Assembly (NCBI GenBank): GCA_963809815.1
Contig: CAWELM010000002.1
Location: forward strand, 1 to 64,000
From: CAVVJA01 sp963809815
Lineage (GTDB): Bacteria; Actinomycetota; Actinomycetes; Mycobacteriales; Jatrophihabitantaceae
Length of the DNA stretch: 64,000 bases
Reading direction: 5' to 3'
Part shown: piece after piece, positions 53,485 through 62,254 of the stretch
Layout: every line of letters begins with the position of its first letter
Position numbering within the stretch: position 1 is the stretch's first letter
Notes under the pieces: model-generated
The model's input: only the letters and a program-made list of their open reading frames with translations
Told to the model about the DNA's origin: nothing
Database searches by the model: none
Position numbers and translations under genes: made by a program

Positions 53485-54210
53485 GTGACTCCGCCGCTCT
53501 TCCTGCTCGACCCGCTGCCCGAAGGTAACGCGATTGTCATAAACGGCGCCGAGGGCCGCCACGCCGCGACGGTCATGCGCATCCGCGTCGGTGAGACCGT
53601 GCTGGCCGGCGACGGTCAAGGGTCCGTGCTCGAAGGGACGGTCGTCGCGATCCGGCCGCGTGGCCTGGAGCTCGCCATCTCTGTTCGGCGAACAGAACCC
53701 CGAGCCGATCCGCGAGTCGTCGTGGTCCAGGCGCTACCGAAGGGCGACCGGGGTGAGCTCGCCGTCGAGTTGCTGACCGAGCTCGGCGTGGACGAGATCG
53801 TGCCCTGGCGGGCAGCGCGGTGTGTGACGGTCTGGACCGGCGCTCGCGGGGACCGGGCCGTGGCGAAGTGGCGGCGGACCGCGCGCGAAGCAGCGAAGCA
53901 AAGCCGGCGCGCATGGGTGCCGACGGTCAGCGAGCCCACAGATACCGAAGGTGTCGCTGCGCGGCTCACCAGCGCCTCCAGCGCCCTGGTGCTACACCAA
54001 CAGGCGACGAACCGGTTCGGCGATTTCACCCCATCGACGAGCGGCGAACTTGTCGTCGTCGTCGGCCCCGAAGGCGGGATCACAGACGGTGAGCTTGCCC
54101 TTCTGGAGGACGCCACGCCGGTACGCCTCGGGCAGCCCGTCTTGCGCACCTCGACCGCTGGGGCGGCCGCGTTGGCCGCTCTTGCGCCCCGGCTCGGGCG
54201 CTGGAATTAG
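53485..54210 (+). CDS. rsmE: 16S rRNA (uracil1498-N3)-methyltransferase
   Basis: SPOUT-class methyltransferase. 241 residues. An N-terminal PUA-like domain (INGAEGRHAATVMRIRVGE) is followed by the knot domain, with QALPKGDRGELAVELLTELGVDEIVPW, the SAM-binding loop VVVGPEGGITDGEL and LGQPVLRTSTAGAAALAAL. GTG start. It lies between dnaJ and phoH, its usual actinobacterial context. Confidence 0.95.
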   Translation: MTPPLFLLDPLPEGNAIVINGAEGRHAATVMRIRVGETVLAGDGQGSVLEGTVVAIRPRGLELAISVRRTEPRADPRVVVVQALPKGDRGELAVELLTELGVDEIVPWRAARCVTVWTGARGDRAVAKWRRTAREAAKQSRRAWVPTVSEPTDTEGVAARLTSASSALVLHQQATNRFGDFTPSTSGELVVVVGPEGGITDGELALLEDATPVRLGQPVLRTSTAGAAALAALAPRLGRWN

Positions 54211-54262
54211 CGTGGATCGGGATTCTCATGCGCACCTCCGCGGTCAACGGGCGTCAGGAAAG

Positions 54263-54268
54263 TAGAAT
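54263..54268 (+). promoter_or_regulatory. -10 box (TAGAAT) of phoH
   Basis: TAGAAT 38 nt before the phoH TTG start, giving a short leader to the phoH-ybeY-CBS gene cluster. Confidence 0.45.
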
Positions 54269-54306
54269 GAGCCGGGTCCACCCCCGGACCGAGCAGAAAG
54301 CCGAAC

Positions 54307-55335
54307 TTGTCAGATCCCACTTCCCGGTCTGATCGCGTTTCCACCACCCTCGTCGTACCCGGCGAGCAAGCGATGGTTGCCCTGCTCGGCTCGCGAGACG
54401 AGTTGCTGCGGGTTATCGAGACAAAGCTTGACAGCGACATCCATGTTCGTGGCAACGAGATCACCATCACCGGCGCTCCGGCCGACAACGCCATCGCGGT
54501 GCGGTTATTCGAGGAGCTACTAGAACTCATTCGGGCCGGCCAGAACCTCACCCCCGACGCGGTCGGCCATGCGCTCGGGATGCTTACCGCGGACTCGGCC
54601 GAGCGCCCCGCCGAGGTGCTCAGCCTCAACATCCTGTCCCGCCGGGGCAAAAACATCCGCCCCAAGACCTTGAACCAGAAGCACTACGTCGACGCTATCG
54701 ACCGGCACACGGTGGTGTTCGGGATCGGGCCGGCGGGCACCGGAAAGACGTATCTTGCGGTTGCCAAGGCCGTCCAGGCGTTGCAGGCCAAGCAAGTGAC
54801 CCGCATCATCCTGACCCGGCCGGCGGTCGAAGCCGGCGAGCGGCTGGGCTTCCTGCCGGGCACGTTGTACGACAAGATCGACCCGTACTTGCGGCCACTA
54901 CTGGATGCGTTGCACGACATGCTCGATCCGGAGTCGATTCCCCGCCTCACCCAGGCCGGGACCATCGAGATCGCACCGCTTGCCTACATGCGCGGTCGAA
55001 CGCTCAACGACGCGTTCATCATCCTCGACGAGGCCCAGAACACCACGCCTGAGCAGATGAAGATGTTCCTGACACGCCTCGGCTTCGGCTCGAAGATCGT
55101 GGTCACGGGGGACATCACCCAAATCGATCTACCCGGCGACACCCGCAGCGGCCTGAAGGTCGTGCGCGAGATCCTCACCGACATCGATGACGTGCGGTTC
55201 GCCTATCTCACGAGCACTGACGTCGTACGGCATCGGCTCGTCGGTGAGATCGTCGATGCGTATGCCCGGTGGGACGAGCGTGACGCGGGCAGCCGGCAGA
55301 GCCCGCCGCCCCATCGGGCGGGACCCCGCCGCTGA
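54307..55335 (+). CDS. phoH: PhoH-like P-loop ATPase
   Basis: 342 residues. A KH-like N-terminal region (about 15-100) precedes the ATPase: Walker A GPAGTGKTYLA, RPAVEAGERLGFLPG, Walker B FIILDEAQNTTPEQMKMFL and GDITQIDLP. These proteins are thought to act on RNA together with YbeY. The frame starts at TTG 54307, with no better ATG/GTG before the conserved part. ybeY follows 7 bp downstream. Confidence 0.93.
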   Translation: MSDPTSRSDRVSTTLVVPGEQAMVALLGSRDELLRVIETKLDSDIHVRGNEITITGAPADNAIAVRLFEELLELIRAGQNLTPDAVGHALGMLTADSAERPAEVLSLNILSRRGKNIRPKTLNQKHYVDAIDRHTVVFGIGPAGTGKTYLAVAKAVQALQAKQVTRIILTRPAVEAGERLGFLPGTLYDKIDPYLRPLLDALHDMLDPESIPRLTQAGTIEIAPLAYMRGRTLNDAFIILDEAQNTTPEQMKMFLTRLGFGSKIVVTGDITQIDLPGDTRSGLKVVREILTDIDDVRFAYLTSTDVVRHRLVGEIVDAYARWDERDAGSRQSPPPHRAGPRR

Positions 55336-55342
55336 GGTCGAC

Positions 55343-55915
55343 GTGAGCATCGAGATCAACAACGAGTCCGGCGTCTCGGTCGACGAGGTCGCTCTGGTCG
55401 AGCTCGGCCGTTACGTTCTCGACTCGTTGTCGGTGAATCCGATGGCGGAGCTGTCCATCGTGCTACTCGACGCGGACGCCATGGCCGCGCTGCACCGGCA
55501 GTGGATGGACGTCGAGGGGCCGACCGACGTGATGGCCTTTCCGATGGACGTGGAGGAGCTCGCGTCCGAGCACACCGAACCCAGCGGTCCGCCGCGCCCC
55601 GACGCCAACGGAGTGGGCGCGTTGCTCGGCGATGTCGTCCTGTGCCCGGAAGTAGCGGCGGAGCAGGCCCGCCACGCCGGGCACTCGACCGAATCGGAAC
55701 TTGCGTTGCTCTGTACCCACGGGATCCTGCACCTGCTCGGGTACGACCACGGCGAGCCCGAGGAGGAGCGCGAGATGTTCGCGCTGCAGGCGCGCCTTGT
55801 CGGTGGCTGGGCCGAGCGATCCGGGCGTGCACCGATCCGGGCGCCGCGACCGGGAACCCAAGGAGAAGTGCGCGACACCGCCACCGGCGCCCGGTCCGGT
55901 GAGCGCCATGGCTGA
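55343..55915 (+). CDS. ybeY: Endoribonuclease YbeY (16S rRNA maturation)
   Basis: 190 residues. The zinc site is the HGxLHLxGYDH motif seen as THGILHLLGYDHGEPEE; GPTDVMAFPMD is the second family block. GTG 55343 is used because the conserved start SIEINNESG follows; the frame is open further upstream. The C-terminal 35 residues extend beyond the usual fold. Part of the phoH-ybeY-CBS cluster. Confidence 0.93.
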   Translation: MSIEINNESGVSVDEVALVELGRYVLDSLSVNPMAELSIVLLDADAMAALHRQWMDVEGPTDVMAFPMDVEELASEHTEPSGPPRPDANGVGALLGDVVLCPEVAAEQARHAGHSTESELALLCTHGILHLLGYDHGEPEEEREMFALQARLVGGWAERSGRAPIRAPRPGTQGEVRDTATGARSGERHG

Positions 55916-55945
55916 CCCAGACCATCCTCGGCACGGGAGCAGCCC

Positions 55946-57262
55946 GTGAAGGCATCCGACATCGCCCTGCTGGTGATCGCGATCGTGCTGGTTCCAATCG
56001 GCGGGGTGTTGGCCTGCGTCGACTCGGCGCTGGCGCGCGTCTCGGTAGCGCGCATCGACGAGTTGGTCCGCGAGGGCCGCCGCGGCGCGAAAACGCTGAG
56101 CGGCTTGGTCATCGATCGCGCTCGCTACACCAACTTGCTGCTGCTGCTGCGGATGACATGCGAGGTCACATCGACCGTCCTCGTCACGCTCGTCGCGCGG
56201 TCGGTGTTCGGTCCCGACTGGCCCGTCGTGCTGCTCACGATCGGGGTCATGGTGGTCGTCAGCTATGTGTTCGTGGGCGTCGGCCCGCGGACGCTGGGTC
56301 GCCAGCACCCCTACCGGGTCGCGCTGTTGTTCGCCGCTCCCGTCCGCGCCCTCGGCCGGGTGTTCGGGCCGCTTGCGTCCCTGCTGATCCTCTTCGGCAA
56401 TGCGGTGACTCCGGGCCGGGGTTTCCGCGACGGACCGTTCTCGTTCTCGTCGGAGGCCGAGCTGCGCGAGCTCGTCGACGTTGCCGAACGGGGAGGAGTC
56501 GTCGAGCACGACGAGCGCGAGATGATCCAATCCGTCTTCGAGTTGAGCAACACGATCGCGCGCGAGGTCATGGTGCCGCGGACGGAGATCGTCTGGATCG
56601 AGCGCACCAAGACCGTGCCGCAGGCGCTGGCACTGGCGCTGCGCAGCGGATTCTCCCGGATCCCGGTGATCGGCGAGAGCGTCGACGACATCATCGGCGT
56701 CGTGTATCTGAAGGATCTGGCCCGGCGCAGCCAGGACCCCGAGCGGGCCCGGATAACCCGAGTCGACGAGGTGATGCGTCAGCCGATCCTCGTGCCGGAG
56801 TCGAAGCCAGTCGATGAACTCATGCGGGAAATGCAGCTCCACCGCACCCACATCACGATCGTTATCGACGAGTACGGCGGCACGGCCGGACTGGTCACGA
56901 TCGAGGACATCCTCGAGGAGATCGTGGGTGAGATCACGGACGAGTACGACAACGAAAGCCCGCCCATCGAGCGGCTGGACGAGAACACCGCTCGGGTGAC
57001 CGCTCGTCTCTCAGTCGAGGACCTGGCGCACTTGTTCGACATGGAGCTGCCCGCCCGGGATGACGTCGAGACGGTGGCCGGGCTGCTCGCCGAGCGAATC
57101 GGTCGCGTGCCGATCCCGGGAGCGACGGCCCGAGTCAACGGACTGGAGCTGGTGGCCGAGGGCGCCGGCGGCCGACGGCACCGTATCGACACCGTCCTGG
57201 TGCGGCGGTTGTCGACAGACGAAGCGCACGCCCAGCCGGAAGCCCAGGTGGAGAGCGCGTGA
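55946..57262 (+). CDS. CNNM/CBS-domain (HlyC/CorC-type) membrane protein
   Basis: 438 residues. The N-terminal DUF21/CNNM region with three or four TM helices (about 1-150) is followed by a CBS pair (about 205-325: VMVPRTEIVWIER, GFSRIPVIGESVDDIIGVVYLKD, HITIVIDEYGGTAGLVTIED) and a CorC/HlyC-associated domain (about 345-425). Family members are linked to magnesium or cobalt efflux; haemolytic naming is historical. GTG start. The stop overlaps the next gene by GTGA. Confidence 0.92.
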   Translation: MKASDIALLVIAIVLVPIGGVLACVDSALARVSVARIDELVREGRRGAKTLSGLVIDRARYTNLLLLLRMTCEVTSTVLVTLVARSVFGPDWPVVLLTIGVMVVVSYVFVGVGPRTLGRQHPYRVALLFAAPVRALGRVFGPLASLLILFGNAVTPGRGFRDGPFSFSSEAELRELVDVAERGGVVEHDEREMIQSVFELSNTIAREVMVPRTEIVWIERTKTVPQALALALRSGFSRIPVIGESVDDIIGVVYLKDLARRSQDPERARITRVDEVMRQPILVPESKPVDELMREMQLHRTHITIVIDEYGGTAGLVTIEDILEEIVGEITDEYDNESPPIERLDENTARVTARLSVEDLAHLFDMELPARDDVETVAGLLAERIGRVPIPGATARVNGLELVAEGAGGRRHRIDTVLVRRLSTDEAHAQPEAQVESA

Positions 57263-57579
57263 CCGAGGTGTCCGTCGAGGACGCCAAGCTCGTCACGCTG
57301 GCTCGGGCGGCCAGAGCGCGGGCCGGCAGCGGGCAGGGCGCGGCCGTGCGGGATGCGGACGGCCGGACCTATGTGGCCGTTGGCGTCGTTCTGGCTTCGT
57401 TACAGCTCACCGCCCTGCAGCTGGCAGTGGCGATGGCGGTGTCGTCCGGGGCGTCGCAGCTGGCGGCGGCCGTCGTGGTCGGTGCGGAACCCGATGCTGG
57501 TCCCGGATTACGCGCGCTGCGTGATGTGACGCCGGAGGCCGTTGCCTATGACGCTGATCCAGACGGCACGCTGCGCTGA
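57259..57579 (+). CDS. Cytidine-deaminase-like protein lacking catalytic residues
   Basis: 106 residues. AAVRDADGRTYVAVGVVLASLQLTALQLAVAMAVSSGASQLAAAVVVG follows the cytidine deaminase fold, but the catalytic HAE/CAE and PCxxC zinc ligands are missing. Small deaminase-like genes lie in this spot between the CBS protein and era in mycobacteria and other actinobacteria. Probably a binding or structural role rather than deamination. GTGA overlap with the upstream gene. Confidence 0.75.
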   Translation: MTEVSVEDAKLVTLARAARARAGSGQGAAVRDADGRTYVAVGVVLASLQLTALQLAVAMAVSSGASQLAAAVVVGAEPDAGPGLRALRDVTPEAVAYDADPDGTLR

Positions 57580-57619
57580 CCTACCGGCCGTCGGAGCGCG
57601 GCGAGATCTGCTACGTGCG

Positions 57620-58519
57620 ATGATCCGGCCGATGGAACCCACCAACTGGTCACGGATCGTCGCGGCCGACGGTCGGCACCTCGAGGTGTTGAGCTTGGGT
57701 CGGGCGGACGCCATGCCGGTGCTCTTCCACGGCGGGACCCCGACCGCGGCCGTGGTGTATCCGCCGGCCGCCGAGGCGGTGACACGCCACGCCATCCGGG
57801 TGATCACCTACTCGCGACCGGGCTATGCCACCTCCGACCCGAAACCGGGTAGGTGCGTCGCCGACGCGGTTACCGATGTCGAGACGATTCTCGACGCGAT
57901 CCAAGCCGATCGGTTCGTCACGATCGGGTGGTCGGGTGGCGGTCCGCACGCACTCGCGTGCGCGGCGCTGATGTCCGACCGGTGCCTCGCCGCCGCCACG
58001 ATCGCCGGCGTGGCACCGTACCCAGCGCCCGGCCTCGACTGGCTGGCCGGGATGGGGCGGGAGAACGTCGAGGAGTTCGGCGCCGCGCTAGCCGGCATCG
58101 ACGCGCTATCGGCCTACCTGACCGCGGCGGCGGGTGACCTTGCCAACGTCACGGCCGACCGGGTCGCGGCCACGCTGGGCGAGCTGGTGTCCGAGGTCGA
58201 CGTGGCGTCTCTGCGCGGCGCGTACGCCGATTGGGCGGCCACGACGTTCCGCAAGTCGGTGAGCACGGGTATCGACGGTTGGCGAGACGACGACATGGCG
58301 TTCGTCCGGCCGTGGGCCTTCGATCTCATGATGATTCGCCGACCGGTCGCGGTCTGGCAGGGTGATCAGGATTGTATGGTGCCGTTCGCGCACGGCGAAT
58401 GGCTGGCCGCGCATCTGCCGACCGCGCAACCTCATCTGTTGGCCGAGCAGGGGCACCTATCGTTGGCGTTCGACGCCTTCGACGAGATCGTCGAGGATCT
58501 TCTCTACCTGGCCAAGTGA
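57620..58519 (+). CDS. Alpha/beta hydrolase
   Basis: 299 residues from ATG 57620; ATG 57632 is an alternative, and the frame opens at 57542. The oxyanion loop is FHGGTPT, the nucleophile elbow GWSGGGPHAL, the Asp in GDQDCMVPFAHG and the His in EQGHLSLA. The HGGTPT loop and size resemble proline-iminopeptidase-like or esterase members; the substrate is not predictable. It sits as a separate gene between the conserved cluster and era. Confidence 0.85.
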   Translation: MIRPMEPTNWSRIVAADGRHLEVLSLGRADAMPVLFHGGTPTAAVVYPPAAEAVTRHAIRVITYSRPGYATSDPKPGRCVADAVTDVETILDAIQADRFVTIGWSGGGPHALACAALMSDRCLAAATIAGVAPYPAPGLDWLAGMGRENVEEFGAALAGIDALSAYLTAAAGDLANVTADRVAATLGELVSEVDVASLRGAYADWAATTFRKSVSTGIDGWRDDDMAFVRPWAFDLMMIRRPVAVWQGDQDCMVPFAHGEWLAAHLPTAQPHLLAEQGHLSLAFDAFDEIVEDLLYLAK

Positions 58520-58537
58520 CGCGTTCGCCTGTCGGTG

Positions 58538-59182
58538 TCAGCTGCGTGAGCCGGTGCCGGTGAGAGCGGCAGTAGCGCCGAGCGCGAGATACACGCCGCC
58601 GGATATGAGTCTCTGTCGATCGGCCCAGCCCGGGCGACGACGCAACCAGGTGCCGACGCTGCCCGCGCTCGTGGCCCAGACGGTGTCGAAGAGCAGGCCC
58701 AGCAGGGTGAAGATGGCCCCGAGTACGAGGATCTGGCTCGTCGTCGACCCACGGTGCGGGTCGAGGAACTGCGGGAAGAAGGCGACGAAGAAGATCGCCA
58801 CCTTGGGGTTGGCGAGTCCGACAGCAAAGGCCTCGGCGAATGCCCGGCGTCCGCTGGGCCGCCGCGGCGCGGTGGGCCCGACGAGCTCCAGGTGGCCGCG
58901 CCCGAGCAGTGCGCGGATGCCCAGGTAGATCAGGTACGCCGCGCCGCCGTAGCGAAGCAAGGAAAAGGCGACCGCCGACGAGGCGATGACCGCGCTGAGT
59001 CCGGCGGCCGTTACGAGGACGAACACCGCGGTGGCCGTCTCTACCCCGGCGACCGAAATCAGCGCGACGCGTCGCCCGTCACCGATTCCTCTCGCCAGCA
59101 GGAAGATCACGTTCGGTCCCGGCAGCAGAATCAGGGCGACGGCAGCGGCCGTGAACGCGAGCAGCGTCGTGGTCGTCGGCAT
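58538..59182 (-). CDS. LysE/RhtB-family exporter
   Basis: 214 residues, six TM helices. The N-terminal motif LPGPNVIFLLARGIGDGRRVAL matches the family's PGPxxxxxxxxxxxxGRRxGL, and LGIRALLG and VGLANPKVAIFFVAFFPQFL are further family blocks. Such proteins export amino acids or related metabolites. ATG 59182 lies 6 nt behind TACCGT (minus strand), a leaderless-type promoter; the longer open frame to 59833 crosses era and is not real. Divergent from era. Confidence 0.9.
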   Translation of the reverse strand: MPTTTTLLAFTAAAVALILLPGPNVIFLLARGIGDGRRVALISVAGVETATAVFVLVTAAGLSAVIASSAVAFSLLRYGGAAYLIYLGIRALLGRGHLELVGPTAPRRPSGRRAFAEAFAVGLANPKVAIFFVAFFPQFLDPHRGSTTSQILVLGAIFTLLGLLFDTVWATSAGSVGTWLRRRPGWADRQRLISGGVYLALGATAALTGTGSRS

Positions 59183-59188
59183 GCCGCG

Positions 59189-59194
59189 ACGGTA
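59189..59194 (-). promoter_or_regulatory. Leaderless-type -10 box (TACCGT) of the LysE-type gene
   Basis: On the minus strand TACCGT is followed by 6 nt and the ATG. Confidence 0.55.
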
Positions 59195-59278
59195 TCGCCC
59201 GGCACCGAACGAGTTTCTACCGACTATTTGCCGGGAGCCCTCGCTGCCAACCCTATTCTGGAATGAGTCGAGAAAGCG

Positions 59279-60217
59279 GTGGACGAACAATGGGAGACTT
59301 TCGAGATGACAACCGAGCCGGCGACGCAACGCGCGTTCCGCTCGGGATTTTGTTGTTTCGTCGGCCGGCCTAACACCGGTAAGTCCACCCTCATGAACGC
59401 CCTCGTCGGCACGAAGGTCGCTATCACGAGCGACAAGCCGCAAACGACCCGGCGGGCGATTCGGGGAATCGTCAACCGAGCGGACGCCCAGCTCGTCATC
59501 GTCGACACGCCCGGACTGCACCGGCCGCGCACCCTGCTGGGCCAACGGCTCAACGATGTCGTTCGCACGACGTTGAGCGAGGTCGATGTCATCGGGTTCT
59601 GCGTACCGGCTGACCAGCGCATCGGTCCCGGTGATCGCTACATCGCGGCTGAGCTCGCCTCGGTCGCGGCGCCCGTTGTCGCGATCGTTACGAAGGTCGA
59701 CGTCGTAAGCACTGCGCGCGTGGCCGCCCAGCTGATGGCGGTCAGCGAGCTCGCAGAGTTCTCCGACATTGTTCCGGTTTCCGCCGTCACCGGCGACCAG
59801 GTGGAGTTGCTCGCCGATCTGCTCGTCGCACAACTCCCAGCCGGCCCGGTGCTCTACCCGACCGACGTGAACACTGATGAACCGGTCGAGATCAGCGTGG
59901 CCGAACTTGTCCGCGAGGCGGCGCTCGACGGCGTTCGTGACGAGCTACCGCACTCTATTGCCGTGACCATCGACGAGATGCGTCCCCGCGATGGGCGCCC
60001 CGACCTCACCGAGGTGTTCGCCACTATCCACCTGGAGCGAAGCAGCCAGAAAGGCATCCTGATCGGCGCCGGCGGGTCCAGGCTGAAGGCCATCGGTACC
60101 GCGGCCCGACCGCAGATCGAGCGACTGCTCGGCACCCGCGTACACCTCGACCTGCACGTCGCGGTCGAGTCGGACTGGCAACGGGATCCACGCAAGCTCG
60201 GCCGCCTGGGCCTCTAG
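59279..60217 (+). CDS. era: GTPase Era
   Basis: Binds the 16S rRNA 3' end during 30S maturation. 312 residues from GTG 59279; ATG 59306, with GGGAGA 8 nt upstream, is equally possible (303 residues). G1 GRPNTGKST, G2 PQTTRRAI, G3 DTPG, G4 TKVD, and a C-terminal KH domain with IGAGGSRLKAIG (about 255-305). TATTCT at 59254-59259 may be the -10 box. Conserved era-recO-uppS-glyS order, with an MFS gene interposed. Confidence 0.95.
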   Translation: MDEQWETFEMTTEPATQRAFRSGFCCFVGRPNTGKSTLMNALVGTKVAITSDKPQTTRRAIRGIVNRADAQLVIVDTPGLHRPRTLLGQRLNDVVRTTLSEVDVIGFCVPADQRIGPGDRYIAAELASVAAPVVAIVTKVDVVSTARVAAQLMAVSELAEFSDIVPVSAVTGDQVELLADLLVAQLPAGPVLYPTDVNTDEPVEISVAELVREAALDGVRDELPHSIAVTIDEMRPRDGRPDLTEVFATIHLERSSQKGILIGAGGSRLKAIGTAARPQIERLLGTRVHLDLHVAVESDWQRDPRKLGRLGL

Positions 60218-60225
60218 GACACTGA

Positions 60226-61443
60226 GTGCTCAGCACATACCGCGCTGCGTTCCGAACGCCGGGAACGTCGGAATTCACCGCCGCCGGCTTCGTCATGCGC
60301 ATGCCAATTGCGATCTACCCGATCGGGCTGGTGCTGCTTCTTTCGATCCGGACCGGTCATTACTCGTTCGCCGGACTGCTGAGCGGAACGTATGTCGTGG
60401 CCAACGGCGTCGGCACGCCGATTCTGGGCCGCCTGGTCGACCGGTACGGGCAGCACCGGGTCCTGATCCCGGCGTCGGCCGGGCATATCGCCGCCGCCAT
60501 CGCGCTCGGGCTGCTCGTTGGAGCTAACGCTCCGGATGCCGTCCTGCTGGCTCCGGCCGTAGTGCTCGGGTTCTGTTACCTATCGGTCGGATCGCTGACT
60601 CGGGCGCGCTGGTCGTTCGTTCTGGCTGGTCGCCCTGAGCTCACCACGGGCTACTCGGTCGAGTCCGTCCTGGACGAGGTGATCTTCACTGTCGGACCGC
60701 TGATCGCGACGCTCGTTGCCACTCAAATCGACCCGCTGGGCGTGCTGGTCGTCGGCAGCGCATTGGTGGGCGTCGGCGCCGTTTGGCTTCGGCAGCAGCG
60801 GTCCACTGAGCCGCCGGCTCACCCGGCCGGAACGGCTCGTCACCCCAGCGCGTTGCGCTATACCGGCCTGCCGCTCCTCATAGTGGCTGGGGCGGCCATG
60901 GGCGGGGTGTTCGCGAGTGCCGAGGTCACCGCCATCGCGTTCTGCGGCCAGCGCGGTGCGACGGCTTGGAGCGGGTTGGTACTGGCCGCTTTTGCCACCG
61001 GTAGCGCGGTGAGCGGCTTCTTCTACGGATCGCGCCACTGGCGCCCGCCCGTCCTGGATCGGTTCCGCGTTCAAGCGTTGGTGTTCGGCTTGCTCCCGTG
61101 GCTGTTCCTATTGGCGACGAATATCCCGGGGCTGGCCGCGATCATCTTCGTCGTCGGGCTGGGTATCGCTCCGACGCTGATCACTGCCTTCACCCTCATC
61201 CAGCAGATCGTCCCGGCCGCGGCGCTGACCGAGAGCATGGGGTGGTTCTCCACTGGCATCGCAGTGGGCTACGGGATAACGTCGGGGCTCGTCGGACGCA
61301 TCGCCGACGCGCATGGCGCCCGGCCGGCCTTCCTCGTGACTGTCGGATGCGGCCTGGCTCTCGGCGTGACCGCCGTTGTGCTGCACCGGCAATTGGCTCG
61401 CCGGCCAGTGGCGCCGCAACCGGTGTCTGTCGGTCCGGAGTGA
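60226..61443 (+). CDS. MFS transporter
   Basis: 405 residues, 12 predicted TM helices. The cytoplasmic loop 2-3 has GRLVDRYGQHRVL (motif-A-like); EVTAIAFCGQRGA opens the second half. The pattern resembles small-molecule or sugar efflux MFS proteins, but no specific substrate motif is visible. GTG 60226 lies 9 bp after era, whose TAG stop forms part of TAGGAC, so it may be read through from era. recO follows after 12 bp. Confidence 0.85.
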   Translation: MLSTYRAAFRTPGTSEFTAAGFVMRMPIAIYPIGLVLLLSIRTGHYSFAGLLSGTYVVANGVGTPILGRLVDRYGQHRVLIPASAGHIAAAIALGLLVGANAPDAVLLAPAVVLGFCYLSVGSLTRARWSFVLAGRPELTTGYSVESVLDEVIFTVGPLIATLVATQIDPLGVLVVGSALVGVGAVWLRQQRSTEPPAHPAGTARHPSALRYTGLPLLIVAGAAMGGVFASAEVTAIAFCGQRGATAWSGLVLAAFATGSAVSGFFYGSRHWRPPVLDRFRVQALVFGLLPWLFLLATNIPGLAAIIFVVGLGIAPTLITAFTLIQQIVPAAALTESMGWFSTGIAVGYGITSGLVGRIADAHGARPAFLVTVGCGLALGVTAVVLHRQLARRPVAPQPVSVGPE

Positions 61444-61455
61444 GATCATTGATGG

Positions 61456-62214
61456 GTGCCGCTGTATCGGGACGAAGCGGTCGTGCTGCGAGTGCACAAG
61501 CTCGGTGAGGCTGACCGGATCGTCAGTCTGCTTACGCGTCGACACGGCCGGGTCCGCGCGGTCGGCCGGGGGGTACGGCGCACAACCTCGAAGTTTGGCG
61601 CCCGCCTGGAGCCCGGCAGCCATGTCGACGTACAGCTACTGACCCGCAATCCGCAGGCGCCCGGTGATGCCCCCGCGCGCCGCAAGCTCGACACCGTCAT
61701 CCAGACCGAGTCGTTGGACGCATTCGGCGCGCGGCTGTCCGGCGACTACGCCCGGTGGACGTCCCTGTCGGCGATCTGCGAGACGGCAGAGCGCCTCACC
61801 GAGGAGGGGGAGCCCGCCCTGCGGTTGTACCTGCTTCTCGTCGGGGCGCTGCGGGCCCTCACGGGGCGCGCGCACGACCCGTCGCTCGTTCTGGACGCTT
61901 TCCTCATCCGGGCCTTGTCCGGCGCCGGCTGGGAACCGGCGTTGCGTGAATGTGCGAACTGCGGCGCGCTGGGCCCACACGTGGCGTTCAACGTGCCTGC
62001 CGGAGGGGCCGTCTGCGAGTCCTGCCGACCACCCGGTTCGCCGTGCCCCCAGTCCGGGACCATCGACCTGATGGTCGCACTTCTCAGTGGTGATTGGGCG
62101 CGGGCGGATGCCAGTCCGAGAAACGTGCAGCGCGAGGCCAGCGGGCTGATCGCCGCTCACCTGCAATGGCATCTCGAGCGCGGGCTGCGGTCCCTGCCGC
62201 TCGTCGACCGTTGA
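61456..62214 (+). CDS. recO: DNA repair protein RecO
   Basis: Mediator that loads RecA on SSB-coated DNA. 252 residues. The N-terminal OB fold starts LYRDEAVVLRVHKLGEADRIVSLLTRRHGRVRAVGRGVRR; the helical domain carries a zinc-type cluster CANCGALG..CESCRPPG (about 173-197). GTG start 14 nt after GAGATCAT. Upstream of uppS as in many actinobacteria. Confidence 0.95.
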   Translation: MPLYRDEAVVLRVHKLGEADRIVSLLTRRHGRVRAVGRGVRRTTSKFGARLEPGSHVDVQLLTRNPQAPGDAPARRKLDTVIQTESLDAFGARLSGDYARWTSLSAICETAERLTEEGEPALRLYLLLVGALRALTGRAHDPSLVLDAFLIRALSGAGWEPALRECANCGALGPHVAFNVPAGGAVCESCRPPGSPCPQSGTIDLMVALLSGDWARADASPRNVQREASGLIAAHLQWHLERGLRSLPLVDR

Positions 62215-62242
62215 TCCCGCCGGCGCCCGCCCGGTCACGGGA

Positions 62243-62248
62243 TACCGT
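62243..62248 (+). promoter_or_regulatory. Leaderless-type -10 box (TACCGT) of uppS
   Basis: TACCGT followed by 6 nt and GTG 62255. Confidence 0.55.
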
Positions 62249-62254
62249 GGCGCG

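Noticed and set aside
59182..59833. N-terminal extension of the LysE-type protein to 59833
   Set aside because: The extra 217 codons lie antisense to era and upstream of the -10 box that fits ATG 59182.
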